Part shown: positions 24,928 to 33,710 of the stretch, one piece after another
How positions within the stretch are numbered: the first letter of the stretch is position 1
How the letters are laid out: every line of letters starts with the position of its first letter
Assembly: GCF_028714975.1 (NCBI RefSeq)
Contig: NZ_JAQTLH010000007.1
Location: 1-64,000 of the forward strand
Length of the DNA stretch: 64,000 nt
DNA from: Sulfurimonas sp.
GTDB taxonomy: Bacteria; Campylobacterota; Campylobacteria; Campylobacterales; Sulfurimonadaceae
Direction: 5' to 3'
Program-made: the position numbers and the translations under genes
Notes under the pieces: model-generated
The model's input: only the letters and a program-made list of their open reading frames with translations
The model's database searches: none
What the model was told of the DNA's origin: nothing

Positions 24928-25029
24928 ATGCAGACAATAAACCTAAAAATAGACGATGCTTTTTTTCCGTATTTTAAAGCTATTGACATAATCGGCGGAG
25001 CTCGTAGGTATTTGGAGATAGTAAAATAA
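24928..25029 (+). pseudogene. 33-codon ORF, possible chimeric remnant
   Basis: Begins one base after the previous stop, with GAGG at a usable distance. The first 17 residues (MQTINLKIDDAFFPYFK) look like the start of a small antitoxin-type protein, while the remainder (IIGGARRYLEIVK) reads as unrelated. It ends 15 bases before the KAP gene. A deletion junction is likely; the family is not certain. Confidence 0.35.
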
Positions 25030-25044
25030 TTATGAGGATAAAAA

Positions 25045-27075
25045 ATGCGACATCGTGACATACCAAAAAAAAATATAGAAGATGGTGATGATTTAAAGTT
25101 TGCTCCATATGCTTCAAGGGTGGCTCAAGGGATATTGAATTATTCTCAAAATGAAACATTTATTATATCCCTTGAAGGAGAGTGGGGCAGCGGTAAGACT
25201 AGCGTTATAAATTTTATTAAAGAGGATTTAAAAAAGCAACAAGAAAAAGTTGAAATTTTAGATTTTAATCCTTGGCTAATCACGGGTATAGAACAAATCA
25301 TAAAAGTTTTTTTTGGTGAGCTGATAAAGGTTTTATCATACGGTTCATTTGCTGTAAAATGGAATGAAGATATAAAAAAAGATTTGCAAACATTGGCATC
25401 ATTGATTTTGCCTGATAATATCAATATAGATGTAGGTTTAATTAAGCTTGGATATAAACCAAAAGATGTTTTATTGCCAAAAAGTGAAAAGACCTTAGCA
25501 CAAATCAAAGAAAAAATAAATAAATATTTAAGAGACTCTGGTAAAAAAATAGTTGTTATAATAGATGATATTGATAGACTTACGGATAAAGAGACCGAGC
25601 TTATATTTAGACTTGCAAAAGGGATTGCAGATTTTGATAATCTTATCTATATACTACTTTATGATAAAAAAGTAGTGACAAAATCACTTGAAAAGTTCAA
25701 ATCGGAGAATGGTCAAAAATATCTTGAAAAGATAGTTCAGTATCCGCTAACTATTCCCAAAGCACATAAAATTAAGATAAAAAATTTATTATTTAAAGAA
25801 CTTGATAAGATACTTAAAAGACTCCATTTTAAAAAAGTAAAATATATTTTTAATCAAGAAACTTGGAATCAAGTTCATTTAGTAATTGATAAATATATAA
25901 AAACAGTAAGGGATATAAACCAGATAGCAAATATTATCTCATTTGAATATCCAATAATTGCAACGGAAGTTAATTTTACAGATTTTTTTATAATTTCACT
26001 TATTAAACTAAAAAACCATACTCTTTATGAATTAATTCAAAATAAGCCTAATAATTTTTTTATTGATGAACATAAAACTTATGAACCTGAAAAAGAGGAA
26101 AAAAGAATCATAGAAAATTTTGAAAATAATATGAAAGATTTTCATGAATTTAAAGATTTGTTGGAAATAATTTTTCCTGTATTTAGTGAAGATGATTATA
26201 GAAGCTCTGACAGTCATAAAGCAAAATATATTAGTGATATTTATTATTTTGAGAATTATTTTTCATTTTCAGTATCTGATGATAAATTGTCAATGAAAGA
26301 ATATTATGAGATAAAAAATTTATTTATCAGTAGTGATTTTGAAGCATTTAAAGAGATTATGCTAAAAGCTGATAAAGAGCAAAAAAGTACATATTTTTTG
26401 GATATGTTTGAGGAATTTGATGAACATATAAAAAAAGAAGAAATAGAAAATGTATTCTTCAACGCATTGAAAATGACAACGAAAGATAATCTATTATCTT
26501 TGCTGCTTAATGTAAGTAGTAGCTATCAAGAACTGGCATATGATGTTTTAGTTAAACATCCAGAACTAGATGAATTCATATTAAATTTTTATAAAACTAA
26601 TAAAGAAGTAGATTTTAAACTAAAAGTTAATTTATTACAAAAAATAAATAAAGAAATAAAAGAAGCACATAGTGATAAAAAGCTAAAAATTTTAAATAAA
26701 ACACTTTTAGAACTTAATAGCCTTGTAAAAAAAGAACTAGAATCTATCAGATTTGAGAATATTGGTAATTATAAAGGAACTCTAGGTTTAATAGGTCGTT
26801 TTGATTTGTTTGGAGCTTCTATTGATAAATTGAAAGAGGATATAAACAAAAACATATTTAAATCAACTGATAATTTCTTTAAAATATTAAATATATTTAA
26901 GGGTACTAATATTGTTAATGGTAGCTATGAAGAACACTATATATCAAAAGAAAGTCTTGAAAAACTATTAGAATTAAAAGAAGTAGAAAACTATATAGAT
27001 AATTTGGATAAATCAGATTTAACAAATGAACAAAATACTTTATTAACCTATTGGAAGAATAATTATGGATGGTAA
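25045..27075 (+). CDS. KAP-family P-loop NTPase
   Basis: Protein of 676 residues in the KAP NTPase family. Walker A GEWGSGKTSV is near residue 46. The KAP feature EILDFNPWLITG follows, and Walker B reads VVIIDDIDRLT near residue 170. The C-terminal 400 residues are helical, charged and unrecognised. The paired hydrophobic segments seen in many bacterial KAP proteins are not obvious, so it may be soluble. Some family members (PifA) exclude phage, and its position after several toxin-antitoxin genes fits a defence role, but that is inference. The gene is strikingly AT-rich compared with hypE, 18 bases downstream, suggesting recent acquisition. GAGGA precedes the ATG. Confidence 0.85.
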   Translation: MRHRDIPKKNIEDGDDLKFAPYASRVAQGILNYSQNETFIISLEGEWGSGKTSVINFIKEDLKKQQEKVEILDFNPWLITGIEQIIKVFFGELIKVLSYGSFAVKWNEDIKKDLQTLASLILPDNINIDVGLIKLGYKPKDVLLPKSEKTLAQIKEKINKYLRDSGKKIVVIIDDIDRLTDKETELIFRLAKGIADFDNLIYILLYDKKVVTKSLEKFKSENGQKYLEKIVQYPLTIPKAHKIKIKNLLFKELDKILKRLHFKKVKYIFNQETWNQVHLVIDKYIKTVRDINQIANIISFEYPIIATEVNFTDFFIISLIKLKNHTLYELIQNKPNNFFIDEHKTYEPEKEEKRIIENFENNMKDFHEFKDLLEIIFPVFSEDDYRSSDSHKAKYISDIYYFENYFSFSVSDDKLSMKEYYEIKNLFISSDFEAFKEIMLKADKEQKSTYFLDMFEEFDEHIKKEEIENVFFNALKMTTKDNLLSLLLNVSSSYQELAYDVLVKHPELDEFILNFYKTNKEVDFKLKVNLLQKINKEIKEAHSDKKLKILNKTLLELNSLVKKELESIRFENIGNYKGTLGLIGRFDLFGASIDKLKEDINKNIFKSTDNFFKILNIFKGTNIVNGSYEEHYISKESLEKLLELKEVENYIDNLDKSDLTNEQNTLLTYWKNNYGW

Positions 27076-27093
27076 ATATATAAGGATAAATCA

Positions 27094-28086
27094 ATGACTA
27101 AAACAATAAAACTTTCCCACGGAAACGGTGGGCAGGAGAACAACGAGCTGATAAGCGATGTTTTTTACAAGGCATTTAAAAACGACATCCTAGATAAGAG
27201 CGAAGATGCGGCTATCATTGAGGGTGGAAAGCTGGCATTTTCAACTGACAGCTTTACGGTAACTCCGCTTTTTTTTGCAGGGGCGGATATAGGCAAACTT
27301 GCCGTTTGCGGAACTTGTAATGACCTTGCAATGATGGGTGCAAAGCCGAAATATCTTACTTGTAGTGTGATAATCGAAGAGGGTTTTAGCGTAGATGAGC
27401 TTGAGCTCATAGTTTCATCTATGCAAAAAGAGCTTGAAATCAACGGTGCAAAAGTCGTAAGCGGGGACACTAAAGTGGTACCTCGCGGAAGCGTTGACAA
27501 GATATTTATAAACACGACGGGCATCGGCGAAGTTCTTCATGGTGGGATTAGCTCAAATGCCATTTCAATCGACGATATTATACTTCTTAGCCGCGATATT
27601 GGGTGTCACGGGGCGACTATATTTGCATCTCGCGAGGGGATTGAGTTAAGTTCTGCGCTTCAAAGCGACTGCACCTCTCTTTATCCAACCGTAAAGAGTT
27701 TGATAGATGCCGGCATAGATATAACGGCTATGAGAGATGCAACGCGCGGCGGAGTTAGTGCGGTGTTAAACGAGTGGGCAAAACAGTCAAATATCTGTAT
27801 AGAGGCAGATGAGAGCAAAATCGTTATAAGTGACGAAGTTATGGGACTTTGCGAGCTTTTAGGGTTTGATGCTATGTCTTTGGCAAATGAGGGAACTTTT
27901 TTGCTTGCAGTTAAAAAAGAAGAAGCAGTGAGGGCAGAGCAGATTTTAAAAACATTTAACAAAAATGCTTCCATCATCGGCAAAGTGACAAATCTGCATC
28001 CAAAAAAAGTCATTATAAATTCGGCGTGGCAAACGCAGAGGTTTTTAGATATGCCAAGCGGTGAACTGCTCCCAAGGATCTGCTAA
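27094..28086 (+). CDS. hypE: Hydrogenase maturation protein HypE
   Basis: Dehydrates the thiocarbamate carried on its C-terminal cysteine to thiocyanate, giving the CN ligands of the NiFe site. The PurM-like ATP-binding fold is visible: KLSHGNGGQENNELI, AFSTDSFTVTPLFF and the GATIFA segment. The conserved C-terminal PRIC ends the protein with the carbamoyl-accepting Cys. At 330 residues it is of normal length. It follows the KAP gene by only 18 bases with AAGGA, so it may be read from a transcript starting in the inserted block. hypA begins immediately after its stop. Confidence 0.97.
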   Translation: MTKTIKLSHGNGGQENNELISDVFYKAFKNDILDKSEDAAIIEGGKLAFSTDSFTVTPLFFAGADIGKLAVCGTCNDLAMMGAKPKYLTCSVIIEEGFSVDELELIVSSMQKELEINGAKVVSGDTKVVPRGSVDKIFINTTGIGEVLHGGISSNAISIDDIILLSRDIGCHGATIFASREGIELSSALQSDCTSLYPTVKSLIDAGIDITAMRDATRGGVSAVLNEWAKQSNICIEADESKIVISDEVMGLCELLGFDAMSLANEGTFLLAVKKEEAVRAEQILKTFNKNASIIGKVTNLHPKKVIINSAWQTQRFLDMPSGELLPRIC

Positions 28087-28428
28087 ATGCATGAGTATAG
28101 CATTGTGCTCTCACTCATTGATAGTTGCGAAGAACATGCAAGAGCGAACTCTGCAAAAAAGGTAACAAAAGTTGTAGTTAAAATAGGCGTTTTAAGCGGA
28201 GTTGAGCCTCATCTTTTAAGTGAAGCTTACGAGATGTTTAAGCTCGGTACAATATGTCAGGAAGCTGATTTGGTTGTAAATCTTCAAAAAGTAAAGATAC
28301 ACTGCAACAGCTGTTTGGTTGAATCAGAGCTTGAAAAAAATGAATTCATCTGTCCGTTATGCGGTAGTTTTGACCTAAAGGTTCTTGATGGCGAAGAGAT
28401 GTATTTGATGAGTTTGGAGCTGGAATAA
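28087..28428 (+). CDS. hypA: Hydrogenase/urease nickel incorporation protein HypA
   Basis: Nickel metallochaperone of 113 residues. The N-terminal MHEYSIV supplies the nickel-binding His2, and the zinc site is CNSC...CPLC (about residues 75-95). It normally works with the GTPase HypB to load nickel into the hydrogenase large subunit, but hypB is not in this window. The ATG follows the hypE stop with no gap. Confidence 0.96.
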   Translation: MHEYSIVLSLIDSCEEHARANSAKKVTKVVVKIGVLSGVEPHLLSEAYEMFKLGTICQEADLVVNLQKVKIHCNSCLVESELEKNEFICPLCGSFDLKVLDGEEMYLMSLELE

Positions 28429-28445
28429 ATGAGATTTGATTTTTT

Positions 28446-28473
28446 TGTCACTGCGAGCGCAGCGCGGCAGTCT
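28446..28473 (+). repeat. Dispersed TGCGAGCGCAGCG-type repeat between hypA and hypF
   Basis: GC-rich segment TGTCACTGCGAGCGCAGC followed by GCGGCAGTCT, out of keeping with its surroundings. It resembles the GTCATTGCGAGCGTAGCGAAGCAATC-type element scattered in many bacterial genomes. It occupies most of the 63-base hypA-hypF gap. Confidence 0.55.
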
Positions 28474-28491
28474 ATGATAGGATTTTAAATT

Positions 28492-30723
28492 ATGTTTTAT
28501 TCAATAGAGATAAGAGGTGTGGTGCAGGGGGTCGGTTTTCGTCCTTTTATCTACAACCTTGCCGCTTCATCTGGGTTAAAGGGTCAAGTTTCAAACAACG
28601 GTTACGGCGTGCTGATACTTCTTGATGCTTGCCAAGAAGAGCTAGATGCGTTTGTCCAAAAAATAAGAGCCAATCCGCCGCCCCTTTGCGAGATAGACTC
28701 CATAAAAATAACTCAAATAAAAAAAACAAAATCGTTTGAGTGCTTTAGTATCCAAATGAGCGAAAGCGCCAAAAGTCTATCGAGTCATATACCGTCTGAC
28801 ATTGCAATGTGTGCGGAGTGTGAGAGCGAACTTAAAGATAAAACCAACCGCAGATTTGAGCACCCGTTTATCACATGCACAAATTGCGGACCAAGATACA
28901 GCATCATAAGAAATCTTCCCTATGATAGAAAAAATACATCTATGGATGAATTTGTTATGTGCAAAAAGTGCGCGGCAGAGTATGAAAACCCGCATGACAG
29001 AAGATACCACGCTCAGCCGATAGGGTGTCATGAATGTGGAGCAAGGCTCTCTTTATTGGATAATAAAGGCAAAATAATAGAGAGCGTAAATATAATAGAT
29101 AAAGCAGTAGAACTTATAGCTGAGGGCAAGATTGTGTGTGTAAAGGGAATCGGCGGCTATCATCTGATTTGCGATGCTACAAATGATGATGCCGTGAAAC
29201 TTTTGCGAGAGAGAAAAAAGCGACCCTCAAAACCTTTTGGAGTAATGGTAGAAGATATTGATGTCGCAAAAAAAATTGCTATCATAAATGCAAAAGAGGA
29301 GGAGTTGCTCTGTTCAAATAGACGACCGATAGTTTTGCTTAAAAAAAGAGACGATAACAGTTTGAGTGATTTTGTCGCTCCAAATATCAATCAAGTCGGT
29401 CTTTTTTTGGCATACACTCCGCTTCATCATCTTATCTTGCAGCGTTTAAATACTCCCATAGTCGCTACAAGCGCAAATATATCTGATGAGCCGTTATGTA
29501 CTACTTATGATGATATTATGAAGCTACGGGGCATTTGGGACTACTGTTTGGAGCATAATAGAGAGATACTAAACAGCTGCGATGACTCGGTTGCTTTTGT
29601 TGAAAATGAAAAAGTATTTATGCTGAGAAACGCAAGAGGATACGCGCCTCTCTACTTAAGGCTTCCGCAAACGACATCTAAAAAGATTCTCTCTCTTGGA
29701 GCGAATCAGAAAAGCACGGTTGCCATAACCGTAGAAGATAGCGTAATTCTCTCACCATATATAGGGGATTTGGGAAGTTTGTCAAGCATAAACCATTTCA
29801 AATCACATATAGAGACGCTTAAGAGAATCTATGATTTTACTCCCGATGTGGTTGTCTGCGACAAACATCCAAACTATGAATCCACCAAATACGCCAAAGA
29901 GCTAGTAGCGCAAAATCAAGAGGTAGAGCTACTGCAAGTTCAGCATCACTACGCGCACATTCTGGCAACTATGGGTGTAAAGGGTATAACGACAAAAGTT
30001 TTGGGCGTGAGTTTTGACGGAACGGGGTATGGGGATGACGGCAATCTTTGGGGCGGAGAGTTTTTGGTGTGTGACTTAGAGGGCTATGAGAGAGTAGGGC
30101 AGTTTAAATATTTTAAGCTTATCGGCGGTGAGAAGGCGATAAAAGAGCCGCGGCGTGTTGCACTTGGCTTTTTGTTTGAGATATACGGCGATGGAGTTTT
30201 TAATCTCAATAATCCGATAACCAACTCTTTTTCTGCCGCTGAGATAAAAACTTTATATACGGCATACAAAAACGGACTAAACTCGCCGCTTTCAAGTTCA
30301 TGTGGGCGACTCTTTGACGCTGTTGCATCTCTTTTGGATGTTGTTCAGGTTTGCAGTTACGAGGGTGAGAGCGGACTGCTTTTGGAGAGTCTATATGATG
30401 AAAATATCACGGAGTATTATAAGTTTAGCATGCAAGATAATGAGATAGATTTTAGCCAAATAGCAAAACAGATTTTAGATGAAGAAAACAGTCGTATTGC
30501 AGTTTCAAAGTTTTTTAACACGATAGTGGAGATTATTTATCTGGTGCAAAAAAAGTACGATTTGCCATTGGTTCTAAGCGGAGGAGTGTTTCAAAACAGA
30601 GTACTTTTAAGGCTGATTATGAAGAAAATCCCTGATGTTATTCTACCTGAATCGTTTGTCAGTAATGACGCCTCAATCGCTTACGGACAAGCGATAGCCG
30701 CTTTAAATCTCAAAACTCTTTGA
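28492..30723 (+). CDS. hypF: Carbamoyltransferase HypF
   Basis: Converts carbamoyl phosphate to the carbamoyl group transferred to HypE, the source of the cyanide ligands. Domains in order in 743 residues are: acylphosphatase-like (IEIRGVVQGVGFRPFIYNLA, residues 4-23); two zinc-finger-like CxxC pairs (CAECE...CTNCG and CKKCA...CHECG, about 105-185); the YrdC-like domain (about 200-380); and the Kae1-like carbamoyltransferase domain with HHYAHILATM, VSFDGTGYGDDG and LSGGVFQN. The stop lies inside the 3' end of the convergent aroE gene (21-base overlap). Confidence 0.97.
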   Translation: MFYSIEIRGVVQGVGFRPFIYNLAASSGLKGQVSNNGYGVLILLDACQEELDAFVQKIRANPPPLCEIDSIKITQIKKTKSFECFSIQMSESAKSLSSHIPSDIAMCAECESELKDKTNRRFEHPFITCTNCGPRYSIIRNLPYDRKNTSMDEFVMCKKCAAEYENPHDRRYHAQPIGCHECGARLSLLDNKGKIIESVNIIDKAVELIAEGKIVCVKGIGGYHLICDATNDDAVKLLRERKKRPSKPFGVMVEDIDVAKKIAIINAKEEELLCSNRRPIVLLKKRDDNSLSDFVAPNINQVGLFLAYTPLHHLILQRLNTPIVATSANISDEPLCTTYDDIMKLRGIWDYCLEHNREILNSCDDSVAFVENEKVFMLRNARGYAPLYLRLPQTTSKKILSLGANQKSTVAITVEDSVILSPYIGDLGSLSSINHFKSHIETLKRIYDFTPDVVVCDKHPNYESTKYAKELVAQNQEVELLQVQHHYAHILATMGVKGITTKVLGVSFDGTGYGDDGNLWGGEFLVCDLEGYERVGQFKYFKLIGGEKAIKEPRRVALGFLFEIYGDGVFNLNNPITNSFSAAEIKTLYTAYKNGLNSPLSSSCGRLFDAVASLLDVVQVCSYEGESGLLLESLYDENITEYYKFSMQDNEIDFSQIAKQILDEENSRIAVSKFFNTIVEIIYLVQKKYDLPLVLSGGVFQNRVLLRLIMKKIPDVILPESFVSNDASIAYGQAIAALNLKTL

Positions 30724-31494
30724 CATATGGGTTTTTATATCATCAGTTTTTAACTCATAATTTACGAATAGCTCGTTTGCCAAAACACCTTGACCTAAAA
30801 GCATATCGGCACCGTCTTTACAGGTAATATTTTTGCTTTGTGATAGTTTTAAAAACGGTGTTACTTTACCGTAGATAGCATCTGCTACAAAAGAGGTGTT
30901 GTATAAAATCTCTTCTATTAATGTTAAAGGAGCCGGCAACTCTTCATCTTTGAGTCCGGCACTTGTTGTATTTACTACCAAATCATATTTTTTTAGTTTA
31001 AAATCTTCCCAGCTAAAACACTCACACCCAAGTTCCCTAAAGTATGCAAGTCTCTCTTTGCTTCTGTTTAAAACGCTTACTTTTATGCCGGCATCTATAA
31101 ATCTTGCAGACAAAGCCTTCGCAGTTCCGCCTGCACCGAGAACTAAAATATTTTTTATATCGCCGAACTCTTTTATAGCGAACATAAAACCGTCCGCATC
31201 GGTGTTGTAGCCTATTAACTTGCCATTTTCATTTACAAGGGTATTTACAACGCCCACTTTTTTTGCAAAACCGCGAACTTCATCACAAGCCTTGTATGCC
31301 GCTTCTTTATGAGGAACGGTAACATTAGCTCCACTTAGTCCAAGAGCAAAAAAAGTTTCTCTGAGTTTTGAACCGTCTGTTAGATGAACTCTCGTGTAGC
31401 AAGCTTTGTAGTTTAAGTTTTTAAATACGCTGTTGTGCATAAGCGGAGAGCGGGAGTGCGCAACAGGGTCGCCAAATATGGCAAACAATTTCAT
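30703..31494 (-). CDS. aroE: Shikimate dehydrogenase
   Basis: Reduces 3-dehydroshikimate to shikimate with NADPH. In 263 residues the substrate site appears as FGDPVAHSRSPLMHN, the catalytic Lys as NVTVPHKEAAYKACDE, and the nucleotide loop as VLGAGGTAKAL. The catalytic Asp is in GYNTDADGF. The gene follows trpE with no gap (trpE stop directly adjoins this ATG), so the two aromatic-pathway genes are coupled. The 3' end overlaps hypF on the opposite strand. Confidence 0.96.
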   Translation of the reverse strand: MKLFAIFGDPVAHSRSPLMHNSVFKNLNYKACYTRVHLTDGSKLRETFFALGLSGANVTVPHKEAAYKACDEVRGFAKKVGVVNTLVNENGKLIGYNTDADGFMFAIKEFGDIKNILVLGAGGTAKALSARFIDAGIKVSVLNRSKERLAYFRELGCECFSWEDFKLKKYDLVVNTTSAGLKDEELPAPLTLIEEILYNTSFVADAIYGKVTPFLKLSQSKNITCKDGADMLLGQGVLANELFVNYELKTDDIKTHMSKSFEI

Positions 31495-32898
31495 TTAGTC
31501 TAAATCCTCTAACGAAGCAACAAGCGCGCCGAGTTTGTTTTTTACTTCCAAGTACTCAAGCTCGTTTTGGCTATCGGCTACAACGCCTGCACCTGCTTGA
31601 AGAACAACTTTGTCCTCTTTTACCAAAGCAGTCCTGATAGTGATTGCGCTGTCCATATTGCCATCAAATCCGAAGTAGCCTATGCTTCCGCTGTAAAAAC
31701 CTCTTTTTAGACCCTCAAACTCTGCTATAAGCTCCATTGCTCGTATTTTTGGCGCACCAGTCATAGTTCCTGCCGTAAAAGTTGCCATAAATAGGTCAAA
31801 CATATCTTTATCGTCCGCAAGCGTAGCCGTAACATCCGAGACGATATGCATAACATGTGAAAATCTTTCGATATGCATCATATTTTCAACTTTTACGCTT
31901 CCCGTCTTTGCTACTCGGCTAACATCATTTCTTCCAAGGTCTATCAGCATAAGATGTTCAGATAACTCTTTTGGGTCATTAAGCAGCTCCATTTCAAGCT
32001 CCATATCTCTTTGCTTTGTAGCGCCTCTTTTTCTTGTTCCTGCTATCGGGCGAAGAAGAAGTTCCCCGTTTGTAACTCTTACCATAACTTCAGGAGAACT
32101 CCCGACAATATTAAAATCTTCATACTCCATCAAAAACATATAAGGGGAGGGGTTTTTACTTCTTAGGATTCTGTAAAAACTAAAGGGATCGACTTTTATC
32201 TTTCTTGTAAAACGGTTTGTCATAAGGATTTGAAAAACATCACCGCTTCTTATCATCTCTTTTGATTTGTCGACCATTTTGAAAAACTGCTCTTTAGAAA
32301 ACGCAAAGCTGCCTTTGTCATCCCCGATGTTTCTCTTCATATGAACATATTCATAAGAGTTTTTTAGCTCGGCTTCAATCGTGTCAAATTTATCACTCAT
32401 CTCTTTTAGCGTTGAAACAAGAGTTAATTGATAATTTTTATGAGAATAGACCAAAATCATTTTTGGAAGTATAAGATCCAAATCTGGAGTATTTAGCTCA
32501 TCTTTTAAACTATCCATAATATTATGGAGTTTTGGCTCAAAAACCTTGACCATATCATAACCGATATAGCCGATAAACCCGTCTACATAACCGACTTTAA
32601 GTTCACTTGTAGCTTTTTTATATATTGAAGTGTCTATGTTTTTGTAGTAGTTTTTTAAAAAAACAAACGGAGATTCTTCTTTTACATGTACTGTACCGTT
32701 TGCATCCGTATATAGCGTTTGATTGTTTATGTACTGAACTCTTTCTCTTGCACCGATACAGATGAAGCTGTAGTTTCCTTCGCTTCCTCCTGCACTCTCA
32801 AAAAGATACGAAATCTCATCTTTAAAGATGTTTTTTAATTTTGCATAAACTGCAATAGGAGCTAGCTGGTCTTGTATGAATTGTTTAGAGTAAATCAA
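31495..32898 (-). CDS. trpE: Anthranilate synthase component I
   Basis: Chorismate-utilising enzyme of 467 residues making anthranilate for tryptophan with a glutamine amidotransferase partner that is not next to it. Catalytic-core motifs are RPIAGTRKRGAT, HLMLIDLGRNDV, TAGTMTGAPKIRAMELI and QAGAGVVADS. The N-terminal LFESAGGSEGNYSFI fits the regulatory region of TrpE, although PabB cannot be fully excluded. The start is TTG, seven bases after AAGG. A terminator-like hairpin with a U-run ends about 13 bases before this start. aroE follows directly. Confidence 0.9.
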   Translation of the reverse strand: MIYSKQFIQDQLAPIAVYAKLKNIFKDEISYLFESAGGSEGNYSFICIGARERVQYINNQTLYTDANGTVHVKEESPFVFLKNYYKNIDTSIYKKATSELKVGYVDGFIGYIGYDMVKVFEPKLHNIMDSLKDELNTPDLDLILPKMILVYSHKNYQLTLVSTLKEMSDKFDTIEAELKNSYEYVHMKRNIGDDKGSFAFSKEQFFKMVDKSKEMIRSGDVFQILMTNRFTRKIKVDPFSFYRILRSKNPSPYMFLMEYEDFNIVGSSPEVMVRVTNGELLLRPIAGTRKRGATKQRDMELEMELLNDPKELSEHLMLIDLGRNDVSRVAKTGSVKVENMMHIERFSHVMHIVSDVTATLADDKDMFDLFMATFTAGTMTGAPKIRAMELIAEFEGLKRGFYSGSIGYFGFDGNMDSAITIRTALVKEDKVVLQAGAGVVADSQNELEYLEVKNKLGALVASLEDLD

Positions 32899-32910
32899 AT
32901 GGGTACCTTG

Positions 32911-32941
32911 TAAAAAAGAGTCGCTCCCGTAAAAGGAGCAA
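32911..32941 (-). terminator. Terminator or attenuator between SPOR gene and trpE
   Basis: On the minus strand a hairpin with stem GCTCC/GGAGC (plus two weaker pairs), loop TTTTACG, is followed by GACTC and six T. It lies five bases after the SPOR stop, and its T-run is next to the trpE Shine-Dalgarno. It has the form of an intrinsic terminator. Confidence 0.65.
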
Positions 32942-32946
32942 ATTAA

Positions 32947-33663
32947 TTATATTTTCGTTAAAAAAGCACCCGGTTCAACAGAGCTTCTCACTTTTACCAA
33001 TGCTTTTCTTGCTTCTTCTTGAGAGGAAAACGGACCTACTAAAACTTTGCTCACCGTTCTAGTGTTTATTTTAACCTCATGAAACTTATATTTGTAACCT
33101 AATTTCGTAATTGAACTCAATAGTTTTTCATCAGGCTGGCTTTTTTCAAAAGAACCGACTTGAATATAGTGATTGCCGAGGGAATCGTCTGCAACAGTAG
33201 GTGCACTAGCCGTCTTAGGCGTAGGAAATGCAGGTACGGTTGCTTCTTTAGCCGCTACCTTTTTAGTTTCTGCTTTTTTTGGCTCTTCAACAACTGCCGC
33301 TGCTTTAGCACTCTCTTTTTTTACTGTTTCAGCTGTTTTACTACTCTCTTTTATGCTCTCTTCTTTTAATTTTTGTGCGATTTTATCAAGAGAGCCGTTT
33401 TCCGGTGCACCTTCTTGAACAACTTTTACTTCTTCAAAAAGAGGTTCGTTATTTCCTGCGATAATCTCTTTTTGAGGTTCAGGAGGAAGCGCTGCTTGAG
33501 GTAAATTTTTCGTACCGCTTGATGCAAGTGAATTCATAAGCATTACTACAATAATTAAAATAATACCTAAAGTAGCAACTGCCAAAATGATTTTTCTATT
33601 TCCGGCAGATGAGCTATTTTTATTTAAGATAATATCATTAAGTTGATTTCTTTCTTCTTCCAT
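32947..33663 (-). CDS. SPOR-domain inner-membrane protein
   Basis: Single-pass membrane protein with a periplasmic peptidoglycan-binding SPOR domain. A hydrophobic segment (IILAVATLGIILIIVVMLM) lies near residues 21-41. A long Lys/Ala/Glu/Val-rich linker follows, then the SPOR domain (YIQVGSFEKSQP...KVLVGPFSSQEEARKALVKV) at the C-terminus. An ATG at 33684 is open, but only the ATG at 33663 has a Shine-Dalgarno (AAGGAG seven bases before), so 238 residues is preferred. It corresponds in position to the SPOR gene next to aroE in Campylobacter; a role in cell division or wall remodelling is inferred. Confidence 0.88.
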   Translation of the reverse strand: MEEERNQLNDIILNKNSSSAGNRKIILAVATLGIILIIVVMLMNSLASSGTKNLPQAALPPEPQKEIIAGNNEPLFEEVKVVQEGAPENGSLDKIAQKLKEESIKESSKTAETVKKESAKAAAVVEEPKKAETKKVAAKEATVPAFPTPKTASAPTVADDSLGNHYIQVGSFEKSQPDEKLLSSITKLGYKYKFHEVKINTRTVSKVLVGPFSSQEEARKALVKVRSSVEPGAFLTKI

Positions 33664-33710
33664 AACTTCTCCTTCTTTATTCATAGTTTATAATAATACC
33701 CAAAACTTAT

